Of a DNA stretch of 64,000 nt, positions 33,530 through 41,511 are shown in pieces. Source of the DNA: JBCDCY01 sp039180875 (GTDB taxonomy: Bacteria; Pseudomonadota; Alphaproteobacteria; Rhodobacterales; Rhodobacteraceae); the NCBI GenBank assembly GCA_039180875.1, contig JBCDCY010000002.1:1-64000 (forward strand), in the 5' to 3' direction. The notes under the pieces are model-generated. The model did not search any database. It was not told the origin of the DNA and saw only the letters and a list, made by a program, of their open reading frames with translations. How positions within the stretch are numbered: the first letter of the stretch is position 1; every line of letters begins with the position of its first letter. Position numbers and translations under genes: made by a program.

Positions 33530-35566
33530 CTAATCCCGGCGACGCCGCCGCCCGCGTGCGCCCCGCGCCTCGGCGTTGAAGGTCACGTCAGGCAGGTCGA
33601 CGATGCGGCGAAGCTCGGGGAACGGATCGACCGCGTGGGGCAGGGCGCTGGCTGCCACGAAATGCTCCTGAAAGCGCGGCTCTACCGCCGTCTCGACCTT
33701 CTCGATCTGGCGCACCACGCCCTCGATCTCTTGGCGGGAGCCGCGGTTGAGAAGGGCGATCCGCGCGCCCGTTCCCGCCGCATTGCCGGCCGAAGTCACA
33801 CGCTCCAGCACGCAATCCGGGATCATGCCGAGGATCATGGCGTGCTTGGGCGAGATATGGGCACCGAAGGCCCCGGCCAGCACCACCCGATCCACCCGGT
33901 CAACCCCGGCCCGGTCCATCAGTAGCCGCGCGCCGGCGTAGAGCGCGGCCTTGGCCATCTGGATCGCCCGCACGTCGGCATTGGTGACGGTGATCACCGG
34001 CCCGCCGCGAGCGCTGCCGTCGTGCAGCAGATAGGCGAAGGTCCGCCCGTCCGGCACGATCCGGTCGGAGCCGACCTGGGCGGCCGCGCCGATCAGGCCC
34101 GCCGCATCGACGATGCCGGCGGCCCGCATCTCGGCAATCGCCTCGATAATGCCGGAGCCGCAGATGCCGGTGACGCCGGTGCCGGCCACCGCCTCGGCAA
34201 AGCCCGGATCGTCGGACCAGAGATCGCTGCCGATCACCCGAAAGCGCGGCTCTTTCGTCACCGGGTCGATCTCCACCCGCTCGATCGCCCCTGGTGCGGC
34301 GCGCTGCCCAGCGGAGATCTGCGCGCCCTCGAAGGCCGGCCCGGTAGGGGAGGAGCAGGCGAGCATACCTTGCCGGTTGCCGAGCAGGATCTCCGCGTTG
34401 GTGCCGACATCGACGACCAGCACCAGATCCTCCGACCGGTTGGGCGCCTCCGACAGTGCCACGGCCGCCGCATCGGCGCCCACATGGCCGGCGATGCAGG
34501 GCAGCACATAGACCTGGCCGGCCGGATGCAGCGCCAGACCGATCTCCGCCGCCGGCAGGGTGAGCGCGTCGGCCGTGGCCAGGGCGAAGGGCGCCCAGCC
34601 GAGCTCCGTCGGATCGAGGCCGAGCAGCAGATGGTGCATCACCGGGTTGGCGACGAACACGGCCTCGAAGATCCGCTCGCGCCCGATCCCCGCCTCGGCC
34701 GCCAGCTCCCCGGCAAGGGCGTCGATGGCGCCGCGTACCGCCTCCGTCATCTCAGCCGCGCCGCCCGGGTTCTGCATGGCGTAGGAGACCCGGCTCATCA
34801 GATCCTCGCCGAAGCGGATCTGGGGGTTCATCAGGCCGGAGGAGGCGTGCACCTCCCCGGTCTTCAGATCGCAGAGATGCCCGGCGATGGTGGTGGAGCC
34901 GAGGTCGATCGCGAGGCCGTAAAGCGCCTCCTCAAAGAAGCCGGGCCAGACCTGCAGCAACTGCGGCGTCCCGGGCCCGTGGTAGACCGCGCAGGTGACG
35001 CGCCAGCTGCCCTGGCGGAGGACCGTCTGCAGGCCGCGCAGCACCTCGAGGCCGACCTCGACCTCGGCGATCTCCCATTGCTCGGCCAGGGCCCGGCGGA
35101 GCCGCTCCAGATCGCCGGAGGGATGGTGCATGTCGGGCTCGTCCACCTCGACATAGTAAAGCCGAGTGGTCGGATCGACGGTGATCTGGCGCGCTTCCAC
35201 CCGCTTCCTCACCACCTGCCTGTGCACCTGGCTTTCGGGGGGGACGTCGATCACGAGGTCGCCTTCGACCGTGGCTTGACACCCCAGCCGGCGGTCGGCG
35301 CCGAGGCCGCGCTTGGCCGCATAGCGATCCTCGACCGCATTCCGGGGGCTGAGCGCCGCCTCCGTCACCACGATGCCGTGCTTGGGAAAGCTCCCCGTGC
35401 CTGGGCTGATCTGGCAGCGGGCGCAGATGCCCCGGCCGCCGCAGACGGAGTCCAGATCGACGCCAAGCTGTCGGGCGGCCGTCAGCACGGGGGTGCCGGC
35501 GGGAAACCGCCCCCGTTTGCCCGAAGGCAGGAAGACCACCAGGGGATCCGAGCGTCCGTCGGCCAT
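33530..35566 (-). CDS. [2Fe-2S]/ASKHA protein, corrinoid reductive activator-like (RACo/RamA-like, DUF4445)
   Basis: 678 residues from ATG 35566 (GGAG upstream); the longer frame beyond it is not protein-like. N-terminal plant-type ferredoxin domain with Cys42, Cys48, Cys51 and Cys96 (CGGRGICARC). The C-terminal half is an actin-like ATPase domain: AIDLGSTTIAGHL, VVDVGTNAEILLGN, GTGVTGICGSGIIEAIAEM and VLAGAFGAHISP. Proteins of this design use ATP and an electron to return inactive Co(II) corrinoid to Co(I). A role with B12 methyl transfer fits the folate genes at 37.9-41.4 kb. It ends in an arginine run (RGRRRRRD). Confidence 0.9.
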   Translation of the reverse strand: MADGRSDPLVVFLPSGKRGRFPAGTPVLTAARQLGVDLDSVCGGRGICARCQISPGTGSFPKHGIVVTEAALSPRNAVEDRYAAKRGLGADRRLGCQATVEGDLVIDVPPESQVHRQVVRKRVEARQITVDPTTRLYYVEVDEPDMHHPSGDLERLRRALAEQWEIAEVEVGLEVLRGLQTVLRQGSWRVTCAVYHGPGTPQLLQVWPGFFEEALYGLAIDLGSTTIAGHLCDLKTGEVHASSGLMNPQIRFGEDLMSRVSYAMQNPGGAAEMTEAVRGAIDALAGELAAEAGIGRERIFEAVFVANPVMHHLLLGLDPTELGWAPFALATADALTLPAAEIGLALHPAGQVYVLPCIAGHVGADAAAVALSEAPNRSEDLVLVVDVGTNAEILLGNRQGMLACSSPTGPAFEGAQISAGQRAAPGAIERVEIDPVTKEPRFRVIGSDLWSDDPGFAEAVAGTGVTGICGSGIIEAIAEMRAAGIVDAAGLIGAAAQVGSDRIVPDGRTFAYLLHDGSARGGPVITVTNADVRAIQMAKAALYAGARLLMDRAGVDRVDRVVLAGAFGAHISPKHAMILGMIPDCVLERVTSAGNAAGTGARIALLNRGSRQEIEGVVRQIEKVETAVEPRFQEHFVAASALPHAVDPFPELRRIVDLPDVTFNAEARGARGRRRRRD

Positions 35567-35738
35567 CGGTTCTCCAAGACTGCGCGCGGCGACGATAGGC
35601 AATGGGCCGGGCACCGCAAGTGCGGGAAGCGACGCATCCGACCGGCAGGGCGCCGCCCATCGCGCCCGTGGCCGCTGCATCGTGAATTGCCGCGGTCCGA
35701 GCATGCGCTATCCCTCGGGTGAGCGAAAGGAGAGACCC

Positions 35739-36623
35739 ATGCGCCCCACCCGTCCGTTTCTCGCCCTCGCCCTGCTGATCTTCGGTGCGAGCGGTGCCCA
35801 TGCCTTCGGCCCCCTGATCGAGCCCGATCAGCTGACGGCCGAGAGCCCCGACCTGATCATCGACATCCGCGGCCGCGCCGCCTTTGAGGAGGGGCATCTG
35901 CCCGGTGCCCAGCACGCCGCCTACGGCCTCTGGCGGGGGCCGAGCGACAATCCCGGCCGGGTGCCGGACGAGGCGGCGCTCGAAGCGCTGCTCGGCAGCA
36001 TCGGTGCTGCGCCCGACCAGCGCGTGCTGATCGTGCATGAGGGCAAGAACCAAACCAATTTCGGTTCCGCCGCCCGGGTCTATTGGACGCTGAAGACCGC
36101 GGGCTTCACGGAGCTTGCGATCCTGAACGGCGGCTACCGCGCCTGGGCCGAGACCGGCACGCCGGAGGTCGGCGCGGCCGAGCCGGCGGACGCCGTCGTC
36201 GACATCACTTTGTCGGACGAATGGTGGATCGACGCCGACGGCGTCGCGGCGGTGGTGGCGGGCTCGTCCCCCGCGGTGCTGATCGACGCCCGCCCCGCCG
36301 CGTTCTTCGAGGGCGAGCGCAAGCATGACGAGGCGGCGGAGGCCGGGACGCTCGCCGGCGCGCTCAACATCGTCCACTCCACCTGGTTCGGCTCCGACAC
36401 CCCCCGGCTCGACGCGCCACCCGAGAAGATCGAGGAGATCCGCGCCCTGGCGGCGGAGGCCGGTGGCGCACCCATCGTCAGCTTCTGCAACACCGGCCAC
36501 TGGGCCGCGACCAACTGGTTCGCCGTCTCCGAGATTGCCGGGGTGGAGGGCGTGAAGCTCTACCCCGAAAGCATGGTCGGCTGGACCCGCCTCGGCGGCG
36601 CGGTGACGCTGGGCGGCGGCTGA
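35739..36623 (+). CDS. Exported two-domain rhodanese (sulfurtransferase)
   Basis: 294 residues from ATG 35739 (AAGGAG upstream). Signal peptide MRPTRPFLALALLIFGASGAHA. Two rhodanese domains: the first (about 25-150, LIIDIRGRAAFEEGHLPGAQH) has HEGKNQTNF at 100-108 where a catalytic Cys would be, so it is inactive; the second (about 165-290) has the loop CNTGHWAA with Cys250. Would transfer sulfane sulfur, for example from thiosulfate to cyanide or a thiol, in the periplasm. Divergent from the corrinoid-activator gene by 172 bp; no sulfur-oxidation genes nearby. Confidence 0.9.
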   Translation: MRPTRPFLALALLIFGASGAHAFGPLIEPDQLTAESPDLIIDIRGRAAFEEGHLPGAQHAAYGLWRGPSDNPGRVPDEAALEALLGSIGAAPDQRVLIVHEGKNQTNFGSAARVYWTLKTAGFTELAILNGGYRAWAETGTPEVGAAEPADAVVDITLSDEWWIDADGVAAVVAGSSPAVLIDARPAAFFEGERKHDEAAEAGTLAGALNIVHSTWFGSDTPRLDAPPEKIEEIRALAAEAGGAPIVSFCNTGHWAATNWFAVSEIAGVEGVKLYPESMVGWTRLGGAVTLGGG

Positions 36624-36662
36624 GCGCACGGCGCTGACATCTGCGATAGGCTGGAGGCGTCG

Positions 36663-36730
36663 GATGCCTCCGGCGGGGATATTCGACCCAGCAAGAAGGC
36701 CCCATGGCTTTCGCAGTGGTCCAAATATCC
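36663..36730. repeat. Intergenic element copy 2
   Basis: Begins GATGCCTCCGGCGGGGATAT. Left arm 36677-36697 is degenerate; right arm 36710-36730 keeps TTCGCAGTGGTCCAAATATCC, nearly the same as in copy 1. The outer seven pairs and two inner blocks of three can still form. Lies between the convergent rhodanese and PhyH-like genes, as expected for a terminator. Confidence 0.55.
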
Positions 36731-36784
36731 AAAGGGCGACGGCAGCCTCTTGGCGCGCGCGTGCCGGCTGCGGGCCCGCCGGCG

Positions 36785-37837
36785 CTACCGCACCGGCGGG
36801 TCGGTCGGGCGGACCCTACCGACCGGCGGCTGTCCGTCTGGACGCCCGGTGAGCCGCGCGGCCAGGTCGCGTTTCAGGTCGAGAAGCTGAGCCCGCCGCC
36901 CGCGCAGGCCCGGCAGGTCCATCGGATCGGGCCCGGCGACGGGCAAGAACGGATTGTGCCGGGACGAGCCGTAGACCGACAGCCGCGTTGACGGGCGCGA
37001 GGCCGGCCAGCGCGCATGAAAGCCGTGGGTGTCGGCGACCACCAGAGTGCCTGCCGCAACGGGCAATGGCTCGGGGGGGCTGTAGCCCATCGCCTCGATC
37101 TCCGCCGCCGTGGCGCGGAAGGAGCCGAGGGCGTGGTGCGGATCCCGCGCCTCGGCCGCGGCGATGCTCGCCTCATGCTCCCACTCCAGCCGGCCCGGCG
37201 TGGCGTAGTGCGAGCCGCGCACGTAGGTAAATGGCCCCTCCTCCAGCAGCACGTCGCGGAGGAAGAACCAGCCCTTCGCCGCGGCGTGGAAGGTGTCGCT
37301 GTGAAAGCTCGATTGGGGATCGGGGGCGTCCGGATCGGGGTTGGTGAGGACGGTGTGGAGCGTCACCAATGGGTCCCGATTGTGGCTCGCCGCATAGCGC
37401 AGTAGGCCCTGGAAGAGCGGATGGCGGACGAAGCGGCGGAGGTTCGGCAGCTGCGGCAACATTCCCGGCGCCAGCGTGATGAAGCGGGTGACGGCATGGC
37501 CCTGCTTCATCTCGCGCGCGTCGAACGCGGTCTCCTCGACCTCACTGCGGAGGGCTGAGAGTTCATCCCCGGGCAGAAGATCCGGGACGATGACGATCCC
37601 GTCGCGGTCGAACCGCTCGGCATAGTCGGCGCCGATCAGATGGACCAGGCGCCGGCGCCGTGCGCGGGCCATGCGCTCGGCCCAACGCACCCGGGCAAGG
37701 TGCAGGCCACGGCGATTGAGGCTTGGGCTGCCGAGCACCGGGTTGCCGCGAAAAGACTTCGCCGTGCTCGCCACGGCGGCGAGGTGCAACGGTGTGCCAA
37801 GCCAACGCGCAGCGCTCAAAGCGGCCTCCTCTTTCAT
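36785..37837 (-). CDS. Phytanoyl-CoA dioxygenase (PhyH)-family protein
   Basis: 350 residues. Fe(II)/2-oxoglutarate dioxygenase: iron ligands His179-x-Asp181 (FHSDTFH), a distal His at 271 or 274 (ADTHGFHARWPAS) and Arg285 for 2-oxoglutarate. FDRDGIVIVPDLLPGDELSALR is the typical family entry strand. PhyH enzymes hydroxylate varied small substrates, so the name does not give the substrate. Begins 72 bp after the pterin-binding methyltransferase gene in the same direction, so probably the last gene of that operon. The N-terminal ~65 residues are basic and poorly conserved. Confidence 0.82.
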   Translation of the reverse strand: MKEEAALSAARWLGTPLHLAAVASTAKSFRGNPVLGSPSLNRRGLHLARVRWAERMARARRRRLVHLIGADYAERFDRDGIVIVPDLLPGDELSALRSEVEETAFDAREMKQGHAVTRFITLAPGMLPQLPNLRRFVRHPLFQGLLRYAASHNRDPLVTLHTVLTNPDPDAPDPQSSFHSDTFHAAAKGWFFLRDVLLEEGPFTYVRGSHYATPGRLEWEHEASIAAAEARDPHHALGSFRATAAEIEAMGYSPPEPLPVAAGTLVVADTHGFHARWPASRPSTRLSVYGSSRHNPFLPVAGPDPMDLPGLRGRRAQLLDLKRDLAARLTGRPDGQPPVGRVRPTDPPVR

Positions 37838-37909
37838 CGAGGATATAGTCTGACCGCTTTCTCTGGGGAGGCAGAGGGGAGCGTTGTCGCGGCTCCGCCC
37901 TGGGCGCGC

Positions 37910-38995
37910 TTAGGCGGAGCGGCGCCGACGCCCCTCCCGCCGACCGCCGCGGCCGCCCGACCCGCCGCCGTCGGCTGCCTTGTTCACCCGGATCCAGGTG
38001 GCGCCGTGGGGGTCGTGGTTGGCCAGAAAATTCGCCGCATGCACCGCCTCGATCTCCTTCGACGGCACGGCTTTCATCGGGCCGAGGCCGAGGAGGGGGC
38101 CGAGGGTCGCGAGGTCCAGCGTCTCGGTCGGGCCGAGGGGCACGCCGGCGGCCCGGAGCGCCTCCAGCCGCTCCTCCACCTTGGCCGGCCTGGGCGCCGG
38201 CTGCACCGGGTTCATGATGGCCGACGTCATGCCGGCGGTGATCGCCATCGGCAGGAAGGCGTTGTTGATGCCGTGCCGGTTGGGCAATCCGAAGGAGATG
38301 TTGGAGGCGCCGCAGGTGGTGTTGACGCCCAATTCATCGCGGAGCCGCCGGACGAGGGCAAAGACCTGCTGGCCCGCCGTGGCCTTCGCCCCGATCGGCA
38401 TCACCAGGGGATCGACCACGATGTCATGGGCCGGGATGCCGAAATCCGCGGCCCGCTCGACGATCTTCTTGGCCACCTCGAAGCGCACGTCGGGGTCGTC
38501 GCTGATACCGCTCTCGTCGTTCGAGATGGCGACGACCGGCACGTCGTATTTCTTCACCAGTGGCAGCACCGCCTCCAGCCGCTCCTCCTCGCCGGTGACG
38601 GAGTTCAGCAGCGGCCGACCCTCCGCCGCCTCGAGCCCCGCCTTCAGCGCCTCGGGCACGGAGCTGTCGATGCAGAGCGGCGTGTCCGTCAGCCCCTGCA
38701 CCACTTCGATGAGCTGGCGCATCAGCGGCGGCTCAACGAAGTTGTTGTCGGCGTAGCGCGGATCCTCGGCCATCTTGCCCGAGAAGACCGCACCCGAGTT
38801 CACGTCCAGGATCGCGGCGCCGCAGGCCACCTGCTCCAGCGTGTCCTTCTCGACAGTGGAGAAGTCCCCGACCTCGAGCTCGACGTTCAGTTTCTTGCGG
38901 CCGGAGGGATTGATCCGCTCGCCGATCACGCAGAAGGGGTGGTCGAAGCCGATGACGACGGTCTTCGACTTCGAGGCAACGATGGTCTCGGTCAT
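37910..38995 (-). CDS. Pterin-binding methyltransferase (methyl-THF:corrinoid type)
   Basis: 361 residues from ATG 38995; upstream codons are not family-like. A DHPS-like TIM barrel (PF00809): CVIGERINPSGRKK, GAAILDVNSG, PLCIDSS, LLNSVTGEEER and NTTCGASNISFGLPNR. This matches the methyltetrahydrofolate-binding part of MetH and stand-alone AcsE/MtvB-type enzymes, which hand a methyl group between folate and a corrinoid protein. The last ~20 residues are Gly/Arg-rich (GGGSGGRGGRREGRRRR), outside the barrel. I recall that Phaeobacter and Dinoroseobacter split MetH into separate proteins including such a subunit. Follows the MetF-like gene by 25 bp. Confidence 0.88.
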   Translation of the reverse strand: MTETIVASKSKTVVIGFDHPFCVIGERINPSGRKKLNVELEVGDFSTVEKDTLEQVACGAAILDVNSGAVFSGKMAEDPRYADNNFVEPPLMRQLIEVVQGLTDTPLCIDSSVPEALKAGLEAAEGRPLLNSVTGEEERLEAVLPLVKKYDVPVVAISNDESGISDDPDVRFEVAKKIVERAADFGIPAHDIVVDPLVMPIGAKATAGQQVFALVRRLRDELGVNTTCGASNISFGLPNRHGINNAFLPMAITAGMTSAIMNPVQPAPRPAKVEERLEALRAAGVPLGPTETLDLATLGPLLGLGPMKAVPSKEIEAVHAANFLANHDPHGATWIRVNKAADGGGSGGRGGRREGRRRRSA

Positions 38996-39020
38996 GGAAC
39001 TCCGGTCCGGTTGGCGTGCG

Positions 39021-39959
39021 TCAGGCGGTGGCTGCTGCCGCCCCGCCAGCCAGCCGGCCGTGGGCATCGGTGAACCCCGCGGTGCCGGTGATACCCCCGA
39101 GCGGGAAGAAATGCACGCGCTCCACCTGCAATGCCGGATCGGCGGCCTTGGCGGCGGCGAGATCGCGCAGCACGTCCTCCGGCGTGAAGGGCAGCATCAG
39201 CTTGGTGATGTCGGCCGCCCGGCGCTGCAGCACGCGGAGCGACGGGCCCACGCCACAGGCCAGTGCGAACTTGATGAGGGTCTGCAGCTTGGCCGGCCCC
39301 GCCACGCCCACATGGATCGGCAGGGTCACGCCGGCCTCGCGCAGCCGCGCGGCCCAGTCGATCACCGGCTGGGCCTCGAAGACGAATTGGGTGACGAGTG
39401 CCATCTCGGCCCCCGTGCGCTCGGCAAAGGCCTGCTTCCAGCGCACGGCCTCCATGACGGCCGCCTCGCCGCCTGTGGGGTCGATGTCGCGGTTGCCCTC
39501 CGGGTGGCCCGCCACGTGCAGGCGGCGAAAGCCGGCGCGGTCGAGAATGCCGCTTTCCAGCATCTGCATGGAGTTGGAGAGCTCGCCCCGGACGTGGCTG
39601 ACGCCGCCGGCGAGCAGCAGCGCCTCGTCGATGCCGAGATCGGCATAGGCCGCGGCCCACTCCATCAGCCGCGCCTTGGTCTCAACGACCCGGGCCGGGA
39701 TGTGGGGCATGACGGTGAAGCCTTCCGCGCGAAGACGCCGGGCGGTGGCCAGCATCTCCTCGAACGGTGTGCCGTCGATATGGGCGATGTAGATCCGGGT
39801 TTCAGCCGGCAGGATCTCGGCGAAGGAGGGGATCTTGGCGGCCGTGCGCGGCATCACCTCGAGCGAGAAGCCCTCCAGCAGATGCGCTAGCGGGGCGCCG
39901 GTCTCTGCGCTTGCCGAGTGGTCCGGCCGGGGTCGGCCAAAAGCCAGGATCTTTGCCAT
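39021..39959 (-). CDS. Methylenetetrahydrofolate reductase-like (MetF-family) protein
   Basis: 312 residues. Distant MetF-family barrel: FSLEVMPRTAAKI aligns with the family FEFFPP start, RIYIAHIDG, ALLLAGGVSHVRG (in place of ALRGDPP), HVAGHPEGNRD (YPE/HPE motif), LVTQFVFEAQPVIDW (in place of ITQFFFD) and LPIHVGVAGPAKL. It differs from the canonical metF across the divergent promoter and is a separate paralogue, either reducing methylene-THF for the local methyltransferase or acting on another folate. Encoded between the PF13769 gene (23 bp) and the methyltransferase. Confidence 0.85.
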   Translation of the reverse strand: MAKILAFGRPRPDHSASAETGAPLAHLLEGFSLEVMPRTAAKIPSFAEILPAETRIYIAHIDGTPFEEMLATARRLRAEGFTVMPHIPARVVETKARLMEWAAAYADLGIDEALLLAGGVSHVRGELSNSMQMLESGILDRAGFRRLHVAGHPEGNRDIDPTGGEAAVMEAVRWKQAFAERTGAEMALVTQFVFEAQPVIDWAARLREAGVTLPIHVGVAGPAKLQTLIKFALACGVGPSLRVLQRRAADITKLMLPFTPEDVLRDLAAAKAADPALQVERVHFFPLGGITGTAGFTDAHGRLAGGAAAATA

Positions 39960-39982
39960 TCCGCTCCGCCTCCAGCCGCGGT

Positions 39983-40300
39983 TCAGTCCCGCGTCTCCGC
40001 CCAGCCCTGGTTCGCGATCAGGTGTTTCAGGCGATCGTTGTCGTATTCGGCGTCAAGCCGCGCCGCCTCGGCCTTCGCCACCTGGTCCGGCGCGCCGTCG
40101 ACCGCATAGGGGTCGGCCTTGCGCCACTCAGCGAGGTATGCGTCGGTGCCGGCTGCGCCAACCTTCATCGCGCATCTGTCAATGGCCTGCTCGAAGCGCT
40201 CGGGCAGCGGCATCTTCGCGCCCTGGCGCCCGCGTCCGACGATCACCTGCGCAGGGATGTCACGCCAAAAGACAAGCGTCACGTCCGGCATTCCTCGCAT
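39983..40300 (-). CDS. PF13769 'virulence factor' family protein
   Basis: About 105 residues. Core: VTLVFWRDIPAQVIVGRGRQ, then LPERFEQAIDRCAMKVGAAGTDAYLAEWRK. This family carries the Pfam name 'virulence factor', but it is common beside MetF-like and methyltransferase genes in free-living Rhodobacterales, so virulence is not implied. Start uncertain: ATG 40291 fits homologues but has no room for a ribosome site, ATG 40300 is used here, and GTG 40318 is also open. First gene of the operon with the MetF-like gene. Confidence 0.75.
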   Translation of the reverse strand: MRGMPDVTLVFWRDIPAQVIVGRGRQGAKMPLPERFEQAIDRCAMKVGAAGTDAYLAEWRKADPYAVDGAPDQVAKAEAARLDAEYDNDRLKHLIANQGWAETRD

Positions 40301-40329
40301 CACCCCCGAGTTCTCCACATCTCAGCTGT

Positions 40330-40357
40330 AGTCTAACAGCTCGCCGCCCGTGCGCAA
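40330..40357 (-). promoter_or_regulatory. Candidate promoter of the leftward folate operon
   Basis: On the minus strand TTGCGC (40357-40352), 16-base spacer, TAGACT (40335-40330), about 12-30 bp before the possible starts of the PF13769 gene. Four of six matches in each box. Confidence 0.35.
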
Positions 40358-40427
40358 TTTTCGACGCCGGACGGCCTCTCCGCGACACGGTGGGCGAGAT
40401 GCGACCGGGCGTGCGTCGTTCTGGAAC

Positions 40428-40456
40428 TTCAAACCGTCGTATCCGTCTGCTATAAC
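40428..40456 (+). promoter_or_regulatory. Candidate promoter of metF
   Basis: TTCAAA (40428-40433), 17-base spacer, TATAAC (40451-40456), 28 bp before the metF start. Four of six and five of six matches to sigma-70 boxes, in a locally AT-richer patch. No SAM or SAH riboswitch fold was seen in the short leader. Confidence 0.5.
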
Positions 40457-40483
40457 GAGTTTCTGCAAGTTTCGAGGTATGCG

Positions 40484-41389
40484 ATGTCCTTAGCGCCGCA
40501 AGCGCCCGTTTCGTCTGCGCCCTCCGTCTCGTTCGAGTTCTTTCCGCCGGCCTCGCCGGAGGCATCCTCGCGCCTGTGGCGGTCGGTAGAACGGCTGGCG
40601 CCGCTCGGGCCGCGCTTCGTCTCCGTCACCTATGGTGCGGGCGGCTCGACCCGGGATCGGACCATGGCCGCGATCCACACCATCCGGGATCGGGCCCGGC
40701 TGTCGGTGGCGGGGCATCTCACCTGCGTCGGAGCCTCCCGGCAGGAGACGCTGGACGTGGCGCGGGAATACGCCCGCCGCGGCGCCCGGCGTATCGTGGC
40801 GCTGCGGGGCGATCCGCCGAAGGGGCAGGAGACGTTCGTGCCCCATCCCGACGGCTTCCGCTCCGGCGCCGATCTGGTGGCGGGGCTGGCGGCCGAGGGC
40901 GGCTTCGACGTGACGGTCGCCGCCTATCCGGAGGTGCATCCGGAGGCCGAGAGCCTGGCGGCCGACCTCACCGCGTTGAAGCGCAAGATCGACGCTGGCG
41001 CCAGCAGCGCCATCACCCAGTTCTTCTTCGAGGCGGAGACCTTCCTGCGCTTCCGCGACGCTGCGGTCGCCGCCGGGATCGAGGCGCCGATCTATCCCGG
41101 CCTGCTGCCGGTCGAGAACTTCGCCAAGATGTGCGGCTTCGCCGCGCGCTGCCGGACCCGGGTGCCGGACTGGATGGCGTCGGCCTACGGCAATGCCCAG
41201 ACGGCGGAGGAGGTGACGCTGCTCTCCACCGCCATCACCTCGGAACTGGCCGATACGCTGCGGGCGGAGGGTGTGACGCACTTCCACTTCTACACCCTCA
41301 ACAACCCTGACCTCAGCTACAACATCTGCCGGGCCCTGGGGGTGGAGCCGGTGGCGCTGAAAATGGCCGCGGGGGCCGACGGCGCCTGA
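40484..41389 (+). CDS. metF: Methylenetetrahydrofolate reductase [NAD(P)H]
   Basis: 301 residues. Canonical MetF: SFEFFPPASPEAS at the start, FVSVTYGAGGSTRDRT, HLTCVGASRQE, RIVALRGDPPKGQ, VAAYPEVHPEAES, ASSAITQFFFEAETFLRFRD and the C-terminal THFHFYTLNNPDLSYNICRALG. Reduces methylene-THF to methyl-THF with FAD, supplying methyl groups for methionine synthesis. Divergent from the PF13769/MetF-like/methyltransferase operon by about 180 bp, which ties both units to the same pathway. Confidence 0.97.
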   Translation: MSLAPQAPVSSAPSVSFEFFPPASPEASSRLWRSVERLAPLGPRFVSVTYGAGGSTRDRTMAAIHTIRDRARLSVAGHLTCVGASRQETLDVAREYARRGARRIVALRGDPPKGQETFVPHPDGFRSGADLVAGLAAEGGFDVTVAAYPEVHPEAESLAADLTALKRKIDAGASSAITQFFFEAETFLRFRDAAVAAGIEAPIYPGLLPVENFAKMCGFAARCRTRVPDWMASAYGNAQTAEEVTLLSTAITSELADTLRAEGVTHFHFYTLNNPDLSYNICRALGVEPVALKMAAGADGA

Positions 41390-41511
41390 CACCGCACCGG
41401 GGGCGCTGGCCTGCCCCCGACTGTCTTCTTTTTGTCACCGCACTTGCGTCGCGCCAGGGCGTACCGTAGACCCGTCAAGGGGCTGGAACGGCCGGCGGCA
41501 GGGCGCTTCGC

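Noticed and set aside
33530..40318. Pathogenicity locus because of the 'virulence factor' domain name
   Set aside because: Neighbouring genes are folate and corrinoid metabolism; nothing else suggests virulence.
40319..40483. SAM or SAH riboswitch before metF
   Set aside because: The leader between the predicted start of transcription and ATG is about 20 bases, too short for a riboswitch, and no motif was found.
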